Source of the DNA: Actinacidiphila oryziradicis
GTDB taxonomy: Bacteria > Actinomycetota > Actinomycetes > Streptomycetales > Streptomycetaceae
Reading direction: 5' to 3'
NCBI RefSeq assembly: GCF_005047355.1
Contig: NZ_SUMC01000020.1
Location: 62,001 to 126,000, forward strand
DNA: 64,000 nucleotides
The position numbers and the translations under genes were made by a program. Below the pieces are notes generated by a model. The model saw only the letters and a list, made by a program, of their open reading frames with translations. It was not told the DNA's origin and ran no database searches. Of the stretch, positions 7,735-15,338 are shown piece by piece. Numbering within the stretch: position 1 is the first letter of the stretch; every line of letters starts with the position of its first letter.

Positions 7735-7826
7735 TGCGAAGCTCCTCCGCAGCGCGGGTCTCCCGCGTATCCCCCCACGCCTCGCCACTGACCTGACCCG
7801 TCCGTGGATGCATCAAGGAGCACACT

Positions 7827-9452
7827 TTGCGGAAGAAGCTCGCCCTCGGCACGATCGCCGCCACCACGGCTCTGCTCGCGACAGGTCTCCAGTCCTTCGC
7901 GGCGACCGCCCAGAGCGCCCCCACCGCGCAGGCCCTCGCGTCCTCCCACGCCCAGGCACTCTCCTTCGGCCGCGCGCAGGCCGCCGGTCTGGCCGGCTCG
8001 CTCGGCCTCGGCGCCCAGGAGCAGCTCAAGATCAAGGACGTTGTCGTCGACAAGGACGGCACCCGTCACCTGCGCTACGACCGCACGTACGCGGGCCTGC
8101 CGGTGCTCGGCGGCGACCTCGTCGTCCACGAGACGAAGACCGGGGCCACCAGCTCCGTCACCCGCGCCACCACCGCGAAGCTGGCCCTGAAGACGGTGCG
8201 GCCGGCGGTCTCGGCGACTGATGCCAAGGCGCAGGCCCACACCACCGCCGAGGCGCTGCTGAAGAAGGGCGTGGCCACCGACGAGGCCCTGGCTGCGGTC
8301 GGTAAGGCCGACAAGCCGCAGCTGGTCGTCTGGGCCGCCACCGGCACCCCGCGCCTGGCGTACCTGACCGTCGTCGAGGGGGTCCAGGCCGACGGCACCC
8401 CGAGCAAGCTCAATGTCGTCACCGACGCCAGGAGCGGCAAGGTCATCCAGCGGTACGAGGGCATCGAGACCGGCAGCGGCAACGGCGTCCGGGTCGGCAA
8501 TGTCGCCCTGACCACCACCAAGGGCACCAGCACGTACTCGCTGAAGGACGCCGGCCGCGGCGGGATCTACACCACGGACCTCAACAACTCGTCCACCTCG
8601 TCAAGTGGCACCACCTTCACCGACGCCGACGACGCCTGGGGCAACGGCTCCACCAGCAGCCGCCAGTCGGCCGGTGTGGACGCCCAGTTCGGCGCCGCCG
8701 CCACCTGGGACTACTACAAGAACACCTTCGGCCGCTCCGGCATCAAGGGCAACGGTGTCGGCTCGCTCTCGCGCACCCACTACGGCAGCGGCTACGTGAA
8801 CGCCTTCTGGGACGACTCCTGCTTCTGCATGACATACGGCGACGGCAGCGGCAACGCCTCCCCGCTCACCTCGCTGGACGTCTCGGGCCACGAGATATCC
8901 CACGGCCTCACCAGCGCCACCGCGGGCCTGACCTACTCCGGTGAGTCCGGCGGCCTCAACGAGGCCAACTCCGACATCTTCGGCACGATGGTCGAGTTCT
9001 ACGAGAACCTCGCCGCCGACACCCCCGACTACCTCATCGGCGAGAAAATCAACATCAACGGCGACGGCAGCCCGCTGCGCTACATGGACAAGCCCTCCAA
9101 GGACGGCGGCTCGGCCGACTACTGGTCGTCCTCGGTGAAGAACCTCGACGTGCACTACTCGTCGGGCGTCGGCAACCACTTCTTCTACCTGCTCTCCGAG
9201 GGCAGCGGCGCCAAGACCATCAACGGCGTCTCCTACAACAGCCCCACCTACAGCGGCACCACCGTCACCGGCATCGGCCGCGACAAGGCCGCCGCCATCT
9301 GGTACCGCGCGCTGACCGTGTACTTCACGTCCTCGACGAACTACAAGGCCGCCCGCGTCGCCACTCTCAAGGCCGCCGCGGACCTCTACGGCAGCTCCAG
9401 CACCCAGTACGCGGCCGTCGCCGCCGCCTGGACCGGCGTCAACGTCAGCTGA
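7827..9452 (+). CDS. Secreted M4 (thermolysin-like) neutral metalloprotease
   Basis: A 541-residue zinc endopeptidase precursor. It starts with TTG, supported by AAGGAG 6 nt upstream and by the signal peptide that follows (MRKKLALGTIAATTALLATG). Residues about 35-215 are an FTP/PepSY-type propeptide and the rest is the mature enzyme. Catalytic landmarks: HEISH at 355-359 with His355 and His359 as zinc ligands and Glu356 as base, GGLNEANSD with Glu379 as third ligand, and His443 in DVHYSSGVGNHFF as the transition-state His. A Cys pair (SCFC, 331-334) lies before the active site. Streptomyces use such enzymes for extracellular protein degradation. It is monocistronic. Its end overlaps the antisense MFS remnant by 8 nt. 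Confidence 0.95.
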   Translation: MRKKLALGTIAATTALLATGLQSFAATAQSAPTAQALASSHAQALSFGRAQAAGLAGSLGLGAQEQLKIKDVVVDKDGTRHLRYDRTYAGLPVLGGDLVVHETKTGATSSVTRATTAKLALKTVRPAVSATDAKAQAHTTAEALLKKGVATDEALAAVGKADKPQLVVWAATGTPRLAYLTVVEGVQADGTPSKLNVVTDARSGKVIQRYEGIETGSGNGVRVGNVALTTTKGTSTYSLKDAGRGGIYTTDLNNSSTSSSGTTFTDADDAWGNGSTSSRQSAGVDAQFGAAATWDYYKNTFGRSGIKGNGVGSLSRTHYGSGYVNAFWDDSCFCMTYGDGSGNASPLTSLDVSGHEISHGLTSATAGLTYSGESGGLNEANSDIFGTMVEFYENLAADTPDYLIGEKININGDGSPLRYMDKPSKDGGSADYWSSSVKNLDVHYSSGVGNHFFYLLSEGSGAKTINGVSYNSPTYSGTTVTGIGRDKAAAIWYRALTVYFTSSTNYKAARVATLKAAADLYGSSSTQYAAVAAAWTGVNVS

Positions 9453-9660
9453 CCCGGTACCGCATGACGGGCCGTAGCACCGCCACCACGCATACGGTCC
9501 CGAGCAGCCCCGCCCACGCGGTCACCGCGTGCGGCGGGGCGAACTCGGCGGCGGCCCCGGCCGCCGCCATCCCCAGGCCCTGAATCGTCATAAGCCCGGC
9601 CGACAGCAGCGTCATCGCCCGGCCGCGCAGGTCCTCGGGCACGGCCGCGATGGCGGACGA
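9445..9660 (-). pseudogene. MFS transporter, C-terminal remnant
   Basis: About 70 residues match the last two membrane segments of a major facilitator transporter: AAVPEDLRGRAMTLLSAGLM, then a hydrophobic TWAGLLGTVCVVAVLRPVM and a basic end. An intact MFS protein has about 400 residues and 12 segments, so some 80 percent is missing. Homology stops near 9655, exactly where the ArsR remnant begins on the opposite strand. The two were probably divergent genes whose 5' ends and shared promoter were deleted together. Confidence 0.7.
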
Positions 9661-10136
9661 CGGCCTGGAGGGGCTCTTCACCGACCTGCACCCCCAGGGT
9701 CGGCTGGGCGGACGGCATCCTCACCGTGGCCAGCCGCGACTCATCGTTCACCCATGTGCGGGTGCTCGACGGCGACGGGCTGGTGCTGATGCCCGGGGTC
9801 TTCGTCTGGCCGGAGGTGGTGAGCGGTTTCGACCCGCCCTGGCAGGCGACCCTCGTCTACCCGGCCCGGGGCATCGGCGGCCTCTGGGCCGGCCCGCACG
9901 CCGGCACCTCCGACGCCCTCCTGCGCCTGCTCGGCGCCAATCGCGCGGCCGTCCTGGCCGGGCTCGACGCCCCGGCAACCACCACTGCGCTCGCCCACCG
10001 GCACGGGCTGGCCCTGTCGTCGGTCTCCGCGCATCTGTCGGTGCTGCGCGACGCCGGGCTGCTGGTGTCGCGGCGGTACGGCCACCAGGTGCTCTACGAG
10101 CGCACACCTCTCGGCACCGCGCTCACCGGCGCCTGA
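9656..10136 (+). pseudogene. ArsR-type winged-helix regulator, N-terminally deleted and frameshifted
   Basis: The C-terminal half of a DUF5937-type ArsR regulator is recognisable: a GWADGILTV core, LVLMPGVFVWP, YPARGIGGLW, then the helix-turn-helix (TTTALAHRHGLALSSVSAHL, SVLRDAGLLVSRR). The first about 30 codons (GLEGLFTDLHP) are in another frame: one extra C in the CCCCC run at 9691-9695 shifts them, and removing it gives LHPRVGWADG. Everything upstream is missing, since the sequence turns into the antisense MFS remnant. A GTG at 9726 could still start a 136-residue HTH protein, so residual function is not excluded. Confidence 0.65.
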
Positions 10137-10174
10137 CTGTGCCAGTGGCGGCGCCGAGGCCCGCTGATGGCCGG

Positions 10175-10666
10175 CTATCCCTGCCCGCGCACCGCGCGCA
10201 GGTGCTCCGCGACCGGCGCCAGAGCCTTCTGCAGCGCCGCCTGGTCCTCGGGAGGCATCAGCCCGATGAAGTGCTGGCGCACGGAGGCGACATGATGCGG
10301 GGCGACCTTGCGGATGGTCTCCCAGCCGAGGTCGGTCAGGACGGCGAAGAGCCCGCGCCGGTCGGACTCGCAGTTCTCACGCCGTACGAGTCCCGCGTTC
10401 TCCATGCGGCTGATCTGGTGCGAGAGCCGGCTCTTGGACTGGAGCGTGGCACGGGCCAGATCGCTCATCCGCATCCGGCGTTCATCGGACTCGGAGAGGT
10501 TGACGAGGATCTCGTAGTCGTTGTGGGTCAGCCCGAAATGCTGGAGGTCCGCTTCCAGCTGGTACGTCAGCAGCTTGCCGACGTCGAGGTGGGTGCGCCA
10601 GACGCGCTGTTCATCGGCCGTCAGCCAACTGTTGTCGTTGTAATCGGTGTCCTTCTCCGTCTCCAT
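10175..10666 (-). CDS. MarR family transcriptional regulator
   Basis: A 163-residue MarR protein: acidic N-terminus, WRTHLDVGKLLTYQLEADLQ dimerisation helix, FGLTHNDYEILVNLSES, helix-turn-helix LARATLQSKSRLSHQISRME, and a wing with the DRRG element (NCESDRRGLFAVLT). It sits 66 nt downstream of the AIM24 cluster on the same strand, facing the ArsR remnant. The AT-rich segment before it (around 10668-10690) is unusual for this region and may hold its promoter. The target and ligand are unknown. Confidence 0.85.
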   Translation of the reverse strand: METEKDTDYNDNSWLTADEQRVWRTHLDVGKLLTYQLEADLQHFGLTHNDYEILVNLSESDERRMRMSDLARATLQSKSRLSHQISRMENAGLVRRENCESDRRGLFAVLTDLGWETIRKVAPHHVASVRQHFIGLMPPEDQAALQKALAPVAEHLRAVRGQG

Positions 10667-10732
10667 ATGATGAATTATATCAAGAAAGTTGAAACACGGA
10701 TTATTCGGGGTCGGCGTTCCGTGGTCGCGCGG

Positions 10733-11497
10733 TCACAATCCGAAGCGGCGTTGAAGGTCACCCAGCTGCCCGGGCATCCTCGGCATCTGCTGCCCCGGCA
10801 TCCCCTGCTGACCTCCGGGCGACGGCGCACCGCCCGTCGGCTGCTCGGGCATCAGCACTTCGGTCGACTGCAGAAGGACCTGCCCAGCGCCCACAAATTC
10901 GAACTGGTGTTCCTCACCTGAGGTGCCGCCGAACCCGGTAAGCGCCCGAACGCCACCGAGCACCCCGCGCATATACGCGTGGTCGTAGTGGTGGCAGGGC
11001 GACGGGCAGTCCGCCCACCCCACCAGCGCCTCCGGGTCCACCCGGATCGGCGGTTCGACGAAGTGCACGGCACCGTTCGAGGCGGCGACGAACTTACCCG
11101 TGCCGATGAGGGTCAGAAACCCCGGGATGATCGACTGCTTGAGCGAGAGCCCCGGCTGGAAGGCGAGCAGATTGCCCGAGCGGATGGTGAGGTTGCCGTC
11201 CTCCAGGTCGTACGAATTCACGTCGTACGCCCGGTCCGCGAGCAGCAGCTTGCCCTGGCCCTCGGCGACGACCCAGTCGGCGGCGTGCAGCGGCGAGTGG
11301 AAGTTGGCGGCGACCAGCCGGTCCAGGGCGCCGTGGCCGATGCCGTTGAAGGAGATCTGCCCGTAGTAGGCGATCATCTTCCCCTTCTGCAGGAACCACT
11401 GGCCCTTGAGGTCCACGCAGAAGGTGTACGGATTGACGTTGTCGTCGACCGGCAGCGTGTACGGGTCGTGGACGACGGGCCCTCCGGACTGGTTCAA
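10733..11497 (-). CDS. AIM24 family protein (third of three)
   Basis: A 254-residue member of the AIM24/TIGR00266 family, a beta-rich fold of repeated short strands. Landmarks are CVDLKGQWFLQKGKMIAYYG near the N-terminus, VAEGQGKLLLADRAYDV in the middle and FEFVGAGQVLLQSTEV near the end, followed by a Pro/Gly/Gln-rich disordered tail of about 45 residues absent from the two upstream paralogues. Its start overlaps the stop of the second paralogue by 4 nt, implying coupled translation. The bacterial function is not established; yeast AIM24 is a mitochondrial inner-membrane organiser. Confidence 0.85.
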   Translation of the reverse strand: MNQSGGPVVHDPYTLPVDDNVNPYTFCVDLKGQWFLQKGKMIAYYGQISFNGIGHGALDRLVAANFHSPLHAADWVVAEGQGKLLLADRAYDVNSYDLEDGNLTIRSGNLLAFQPGLSLKQSIIPGFLTLIGTGKFVAASNGAVHFVEPPIRVDPEALVGWADCPSPCHHYDHAYMRGVLGGVRALTGFGGTSGEEHQFEFVGAGQVLLQSTEVLMPEQPTGGAPSPGGQQGMPGQQMPRMPGQLGDLQRRFGL

Positions 11498-12144
11498 AGC
11501 TTTTCCTCCGACGCCTGTACGTACACCGTGCCCTGCCCGGACAGCTCCAGCTGGAACGCCTCACCGGAGCCGCGCCCCACCATGTCCCGCCAACCCAGCG
11601 CGGTGGAGAGCTTGTTGCGGACCTCGCCCCGGTGGGCGACGTACGCCTGCGGGTCCACATGGACCGGGCGCTGCGGGCTGATCGGCAGCTCGATCACCCC
11701 GCCGTGGGCCATCACCGCCACCGCGCCCTGCCCCTTCAGGGTGGTCGTGAAGAGCCCCTGGCCGGTCACCTGGCCCCTGATGACGCCCATGACGCCGCCC
11801 TGGGACCCCATGAACATGGTGCCCTGCTGCAGCGACCCCTCGAAGGCCAGCAGCCGGTCCGCCTCGACATAAAGGGTGTCGCCGCTGAGGTCGATCGTGT
11901 GGACGTGATGGCCGCCGTGCCCGAACATCACCGAGCCCTGGCCCTCGACGGTCATCAGCGGGGTCGCCTCGTTCGCGACCCGCCGCCCGATCATGGACCC
12001 GATGCCGCCCTGGCCGCCCTGGATGTTGGGGGTGAAGGTGACCTGCCCCCGGTACGCGAGCATCGCACCACGCTGACTGAAGAGCCGCCGGCCGGGCAGC
12101 AGCTGCGCCTCGACCATCTTGGAGTTGATCCGGGTGAAGGCCAT
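11494..12144 (-). CDS. AIM24 family protein (second of three)
   Basis: A 216-residue AIM24-fold protein with the same order of elements as its neighbours: GRRLFSQRGAMLAYRGQVTF, then VEGQGSVMFG, LSGDTLYVEADRLLAFE, a Gly-rich GVMGVIRGQVTGQGLFTTTL and the terminal QLELSGQGTVYVQASEEKL. It overlaps the downstream paralogue by 4 nt and follows the first by 112 nt. Three diverged copies side by side indicate an old tandem duplication kept for separate, perhaps hetero-oligomeric, roles. Confidence 0.85.
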   Translation of the reverse strand: MAFTRINSKMVEAQLLPGRRLFSQRGAMLAYRGQVTFTPNIQGGQGGIGSMIGRRVANEATPLMTVEGQGSVMFGHGGHHVHTIDLSGDTLYVEADRLLAFEGSLQQGTMFMGSQGGVMGVIRGQVTGQGLFTTTLKGQGAVAVMAHGGVIELPISPQRPVHVDPQAYVAHRGEVRNKLSTALGWRDMVGRGSGEAFQLELSGQGTVYVQASEEKL

Positions 12145-12256
12145 CAGTGTCCCCCGTTCGCCCCGCCGCGGCAGCGGCTGATGTCAGGGCCGCCCACGCG
12201 GCGCAGCGGTGCGGCTTTCGTCATCGTCTGCGGCCCGGGGGCCGCGTGTGCGACGC

Positions 12257-12895
12257 TCACAACTGTCCGCCGATCGTATTGCGCTCGCTGGGCTGTACGT
12301 AGACCAGCCCGTCCCCCTCGAAGCGGATCTGGAAGGACTCCCCCGACGCCTCGCCGGTGAAGGTCCGCCAGCTCACCCCGGTCTGGAAGTGCTGCTGCAG
12401 ATGCCCGGTGTGCGCGACATACGCCCCGGGGTCGACCTGGAGCGGCATGCCCGGCGCCACCCGCAGCACGACCGCCGGGCCGTCTGAGGTGATGGCCGCC
12501 TGGCCGACGCCCTCGACCGTGGTGGTGAACAGCCCGTTGCCCTGGCTGGCGCCGCGCAGCCCGGTGAAGGTGGTGCCGGTGCGCAGCGTCGCCTCGGTGG
12601 CCAGGAGATTGCTGGCCTCGACATACAGCTTCTCGCCGCTGAGCCGGACCAGGTTGATCTCGCTGGCGCGGTCGGCGAAATAGCAGGTGCCGTGCCCCTT
12701 CACCTCCATGACCTCCATCGACTCACCGGTGAGCCGCCGGGTCACCATGCCGCGCAGCCCCTCACCGCCGCCGGACATCTTCTTGAACGCCATCTGGCCG
12801 TCGTACGCGACCATTGCGCCGTTCTTCGCCTTGACAGCGTCGCCGGTCATGTCCACGGCGAGCACTTTGCTGCCCTGAAGTCGGAATTGAGCCAC
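12257..12895 (-). CDS. AIM24 family protein (first of three)
   Basis: A 212-residue AIM24-fold protein: FRLQGSKVLAVDMTGDAVKA at the start, KNGAMVAYDGQMAFKKM, LSGEKLYVEASNLLATE, NGLFTTTVEGVGQAAITS and the end IRFEGDGLVYVQPSERNTI. It lies only 3 nt after the stop of the DUF2127 gene, so that membrane protein and this gene are very probably cotranscribed. No signal peptide or membrane segment is visible, so a cytoplasmic location is expected. Confidence 0.85.
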   Translation of the reverse strand: MAQFRLQGSKVLAVDMTGDAVKAKNGAMVAYDGQMAFKKMSGGGEGLRGMVTRRLTGESMEVMEVKGHGTCYFADRASEINLVRLSGEKLYVEASNLLATEATLRTGTTFTGLRGASQGNGLFTTTVEGVGQAAITSDGPAVVLRVAPGMPLQVDPGAYVAHTGHLQQHFQTGVSWRTFTGEASGESFQIRFEGDGLVYVQPSERNTIGGQL

Positions 12896-12898
12896 GGG

Positions 12899-13705
12899 TC
12901 AGACCCTAGACGAATCTGCCGCGGCGCCGGCCGTAACCGGGGCCGGCTTCTCGCCCGCCGCCTCCTCGACCTCCAGCAGCGAGGCGCTGCGCCGCTCCGC
13001 CTCGAAGGCCGCCGCCCCGCCGCGCAGCCCGAAGAGCCGCTTGGCGAGCAGGATGTAGAGCACGGCCAGGACGTTCAGAGCGAGCGTGGCGATCTTGAAC
13101 CAGCTGACCTTGTCGGTCAGCTCGTAGATCTCCAGCGGCAGGAACGCGGCGGTCGCCACCACGGTCAGATACTCCGCCCAGCGCTTGCCCCGCCAAAGGC
13201 CGAACGCCTCGACGATCTCGATCAGCGCGTACGCGAGCAGCGCGATGGCCGCGACCAGCAGCGTGGAGTGCTTGTAGTCGAAGGTCTTGCGGATGGTGTC
13301 GACGACCGGTGAGTGATCGAGGTCATAGTGGAAGTGCTGGGCCACCGGCTTGAAGGCCGAGAGGTTGTCCTCGAAGAGCTTGCGGACCGCGTTCTGCGAG
13401 TTGCTGAACCGCCACACCGCCCACGCCACCAGCACGATGAACGCCCCACGCACCCCCCGCTCCAGGGCGAGGAAGCGCAGGATGAACAGATCCCGCAGCG
13501 CCCGCCCGCGCGGCACCTCCGGCGCCCGGTCGGCCGGCCCGGAGCCGTGCGGGCCGCCCAGCGCGAAGTCGCCGCAGCGCAGGCATCGCCACGCCTCACC
13601 GACGGCGGTGTCGGCACGCAACCGCTCCCGCAGCTGCGTTTCGTCCGGGGCGTACGTGATGTGGCCACGGCGGGCGCAGTGGCGCCGGTCCCAGTCGAAC
13701 TTCAT
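12899..13705 (-). CDS. DUF2127 family membrane protein with N-terminal Cys motif
   Basis: A 268-residue protein. The first about 75 residues are soluble and carry Cys/His pairs (RRHCARRGH and WRCLRCGD) that look like a small zinc ribbon. Then DUF2127 follows with about four hydrophobic helices (FIVLVAWAVWRF, TLLVAAIALLAYALIEIVEA, YLTVVATAAFLPLEIYEL, ALNVLAVLYILLAK) and a Glu/Ala-rich tail. The ATG at 13705 is chosen because the family-like sequence begins there; the upstream extension has no homologous look. It is first in an operon with three AIM24 genes and divergent from a DUF3817 gene. The function is unknown. Confidence 0.75.
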   Translation of the reverse strand: MKFDWDRRHCARRGHITYAPDETQLRERLRADTAVGEAWRCLRCGDFALGGPHGSGPADRAPEVPRGRALRDLFILRFLALERGVRGAFIVLVAWAVWRFSNSQNAVRKLFEDNLSAFKPVAQHFHYDLDHSPVVDTIRKTFDYKHSTLLVAAIALLAYALIEIVEAFGLWRGKRWAEYLTVVATAAFLPLEIYELTDKVSWFKIATLALNVLAVLYILLAKRLFGLRGGAAAFEAERRSASLLEVEEAAGEKPAPVTAGAAADSSRV

Positions 13706-13910
13706 GGCTGTGTCAGTCCCCACGTCAGCGTCACGTCTGCGTACCTCTACGTGGAAGGGGACGCTACCGCCTGCCTGGCGGTTCTCGGCGTTTTCGACCC
13801 CGCGAAAGCACCGGAGGCACCGGAGGCGATAATGGGGTGCGCGCTTGTGAACGTACGCACAAGCCGTGACCGATCCAGCACCGCCCCCGCCCCTCCCCCG
13901 AAGGTGATCC

Positions 13911-14258
13911 GTGGACCTCAAGACCGCCACCGCCCTGCGCCGGCTCCGCCTGGTCTCCGCCCCCGAAGCGGTGTCCTTCCTGCTCCTGCTGATCTGCTCG
14001 GTGCTCAAGCGCACCACCACCTTCGACGCTGTTCTCGTCATGGGCTACGTCCACGGGGTGCTCTTCATCCTGTACGTCGTCTTCTGGGCCGACGCCTGGA
14101 ACCGCACCAAGTGGCCCCGCAAGACCGCCGCCCTCTACTTCGTGCTCTCGGTGCTGCCCACCGGGGGCTTCTTCGCGGAGCGCAAGCTGCGCCATGAGAC
14201 CGAGGGCGCCGTCATCGCCGCCCGCACCGCCGTCAACGAAGGTGCGGCCAAAGCATGA
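13911..14258 (+). CDS. DUF3817 domain membrane protein
   Basis: A 115-residue three-helix membrane protein starting at GTG (AAGGTGATCC just before). It has the DUF3817 landmarks seen in the copy at 6564-6899: GYVHGVLFILYVVFW, NRTKWP, and LPTGGFFAERKLRHE. A Lys/Thr-rich KRTTTF lies between the first and second helices. Its stop overlaps the start of the next gene (ATGA), so the pair is translationally coupled. The role is unknown. Confidence 0.85.
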   Translation: MDLKTATALRRLRLVSAPEAVSFLLLLICSVLKRTTTFDAVLVMGYVHGVLFILYVVFWADAWNRTKWPRKTAALYFVLSVLPTGGFFAERKLRHETEGAVIAARTAVNEGAAKA

Positions 14259-14563
14259 TCATCGCCTTCTCCGTCTCCCCCCTCGGCGTCGGCGAGGAAG
14301 TCGGCGAATATGTCGCCGACGCGGTGCGCGTCGTCCGTGAATCCGGGCTGCCCAACCGTACCGACGCGATGTTCACCACCATCGAGGGCGACTGGGACGA
14401 GGTCATGGACGTCGTCAAGCGCGCCGTCGCCGCCGTCGAGGCGCGGGCCCCGCGGGTTTCGCTTGTCCTCAAGGCCGACATCCGTCCCGGGGTCACGGAC
14501 GGGCTCACCGCGAAGGTGGCCACGATCGAGCGGCATCTCGCGTCAGGGCCGTCTGGCGATTGA
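14255..14563 (+). CDS. MTH1187 family thiamine-binding protein
   Basis: A 102-residue protein of the MTH1187/YkoF-like ferredoxin-fold family, members of which bind thiamine or its pyrimidine part. It begins MIIAFSVSPLGVGEEVGEYV and has the family pattern: a central PNRTDAMFTTIEGDWDEVM, then APRVSLVLKADIRPG. It overlaps the DUF3817 gene by 4 nt, linking a small membrane protein with a small thiamine-binding protein. Whether this pair works in thiamine handling is inference only. Confidence 0.85.
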   Translation: MIIAFSVSPLGVGEEVGEYVADAVRVVRESGLPNRTDAMFTTIEGDWDEVMDVVKRAVAAVEARAPRVSLVLKADIRPGVTDGLTAKVATIERHLASGPSGD

Positions 14564-14589
14564 CCAGCCCGGCTCGCCGGGACGCCGGC

Positions 14590-15027
14590 TCAGAGGTCGG
14601 CCGGCAACAGCGTGAAGGCGTCGTGCGCGGTCAGCGGCCGCACCTTGCGGAAGTGGCGTTCATCCAGAGTGAGGACGGCTCCGGTGCGGAACTCGCGCGC
14701 GAGGACGACATTCATCGCGTCAGTGAGCCCGATGTCCGGGTACGTCTTCATGACCGCCTGAACGGCCCCGAGGTGCGCCCCCACCTCGGGGACCTCGAAC
14801 CGGCCCCGGACGACGCCCGCCGAGAGGTACTCCAGCGCCCGCACCGCTGCTCCCGCTCCGGCCCTCGCGGTGATGAGACAGTCCAGCTCGGCCAGCACAA
14901 ACGGCGGCACGACCATATGCCCGATGGCACGAACGGAGGAGGACGCCGCTTCGTGATGCCTGTCCCCGGGGTTGAAGAGCGCCAGCAGGCCTGAGGTGTC
15001 GGCGATGACGACGCGCAGGTCGGTCAC
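14590..15027 (-). CDS. PIN-domain ribonuclease toxin (VapC-like)
   Basis: A 145-residue PIN-domain protein. The acidic cluster expected for VapC nucleases is intact: Asp10 (VVIADTSGLLALF), Glu47 (FVLAELDCL), Asp103 (DIGLTDAMNVVLA) and Asp122 (TLDERHF). Such proteins cleave RNA, often tRNA or rRNA, when released from their antitoxin. It overlaps the upstream Phd-like antitoxin gene by 4 nt, the normal antitoxin-first order. Confidence 0.88.
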   Translation of the reverse strand: MTDLRVVIADTSGLLALFNPGDRHHEAASSSVRAIGHMVVPPFVLAELDCLITARAGAGAAVRALEYLSAGVVRGRFEVPEVGAHLGAVQAVMKTYPDIGLTDAMNVVLAREFRTGAVLTLDERHFRKVRPLTAHDAFTLLPADL

Positions 15028-15308
15028 GACCCGAAACCTTCCCGCAGCAGACTTTCCTGTTCGTCGATGCCGAAGTCGGCGCCCATGTTGATCGCCGGAG
15101 GGTCCTGCCAGTACGGATCCGCGCCCATCGGGTCGGTGCGGAAGGCATAGACGGCAGGGTCCTGATTGCCGTACGGGCGCAGTATGGCCACCGCTCTGCC
15201 GTCTCTGGTCACGGTGATGACCTCACCGGCCTCCACGCGGTCCAGGATGCGGCCGGACGCCTGGTTCAGTTCGCGGGCGGTGACTTCCGAGTTGTCTCCG
15301 ATGCCCAT
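15024..15308 (-). CDS. Phd/YefM-type antitoxin
   Basis: A 94-residue antitoxin. The N-terminal half matches Phd/YefM DNA-binding antitoxins (SEVTARELNQASGRILDRVE, ITVTRDGRAVAIL). The C-terminal half, rich in Asp, Glu and Pro, would wrap the toxin active site. It probably binds its own promoter, which must lie in the short gap beyond 15308. It is inserted between the thiamine-binding gene and meaB, a place where toxin-antitoxin genes are not core Streptomyces content. Confidence 0.85.
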   Translation of the reverse strand: MGIGDNSEVTARELNQASGRILDRVEAGEVITVTRDGRAVAILRPYGNQDPAVYAFRTDPMGADPYWQDPPAINMGADFGIDEQESLLREGFGS

Positions 15309-15338
15309 ACCAAGGCCGTACTACATGCAGAACAGGAG

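Larger units (their letters stand above)
7448..7826. other. Divergent control region between marR and the metalloprotease gene
   Basis: This 379-nt region separates the MarR gene (leftward) from the M4 protease gene (rightward). It holds a 14-bp inverted duplication (7469-7482 and 7691-7704) and an 11-bp tandem direct repeat (7713-7734), both given as separate entries. No coding sequence is supported. Confidence 0.6.
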
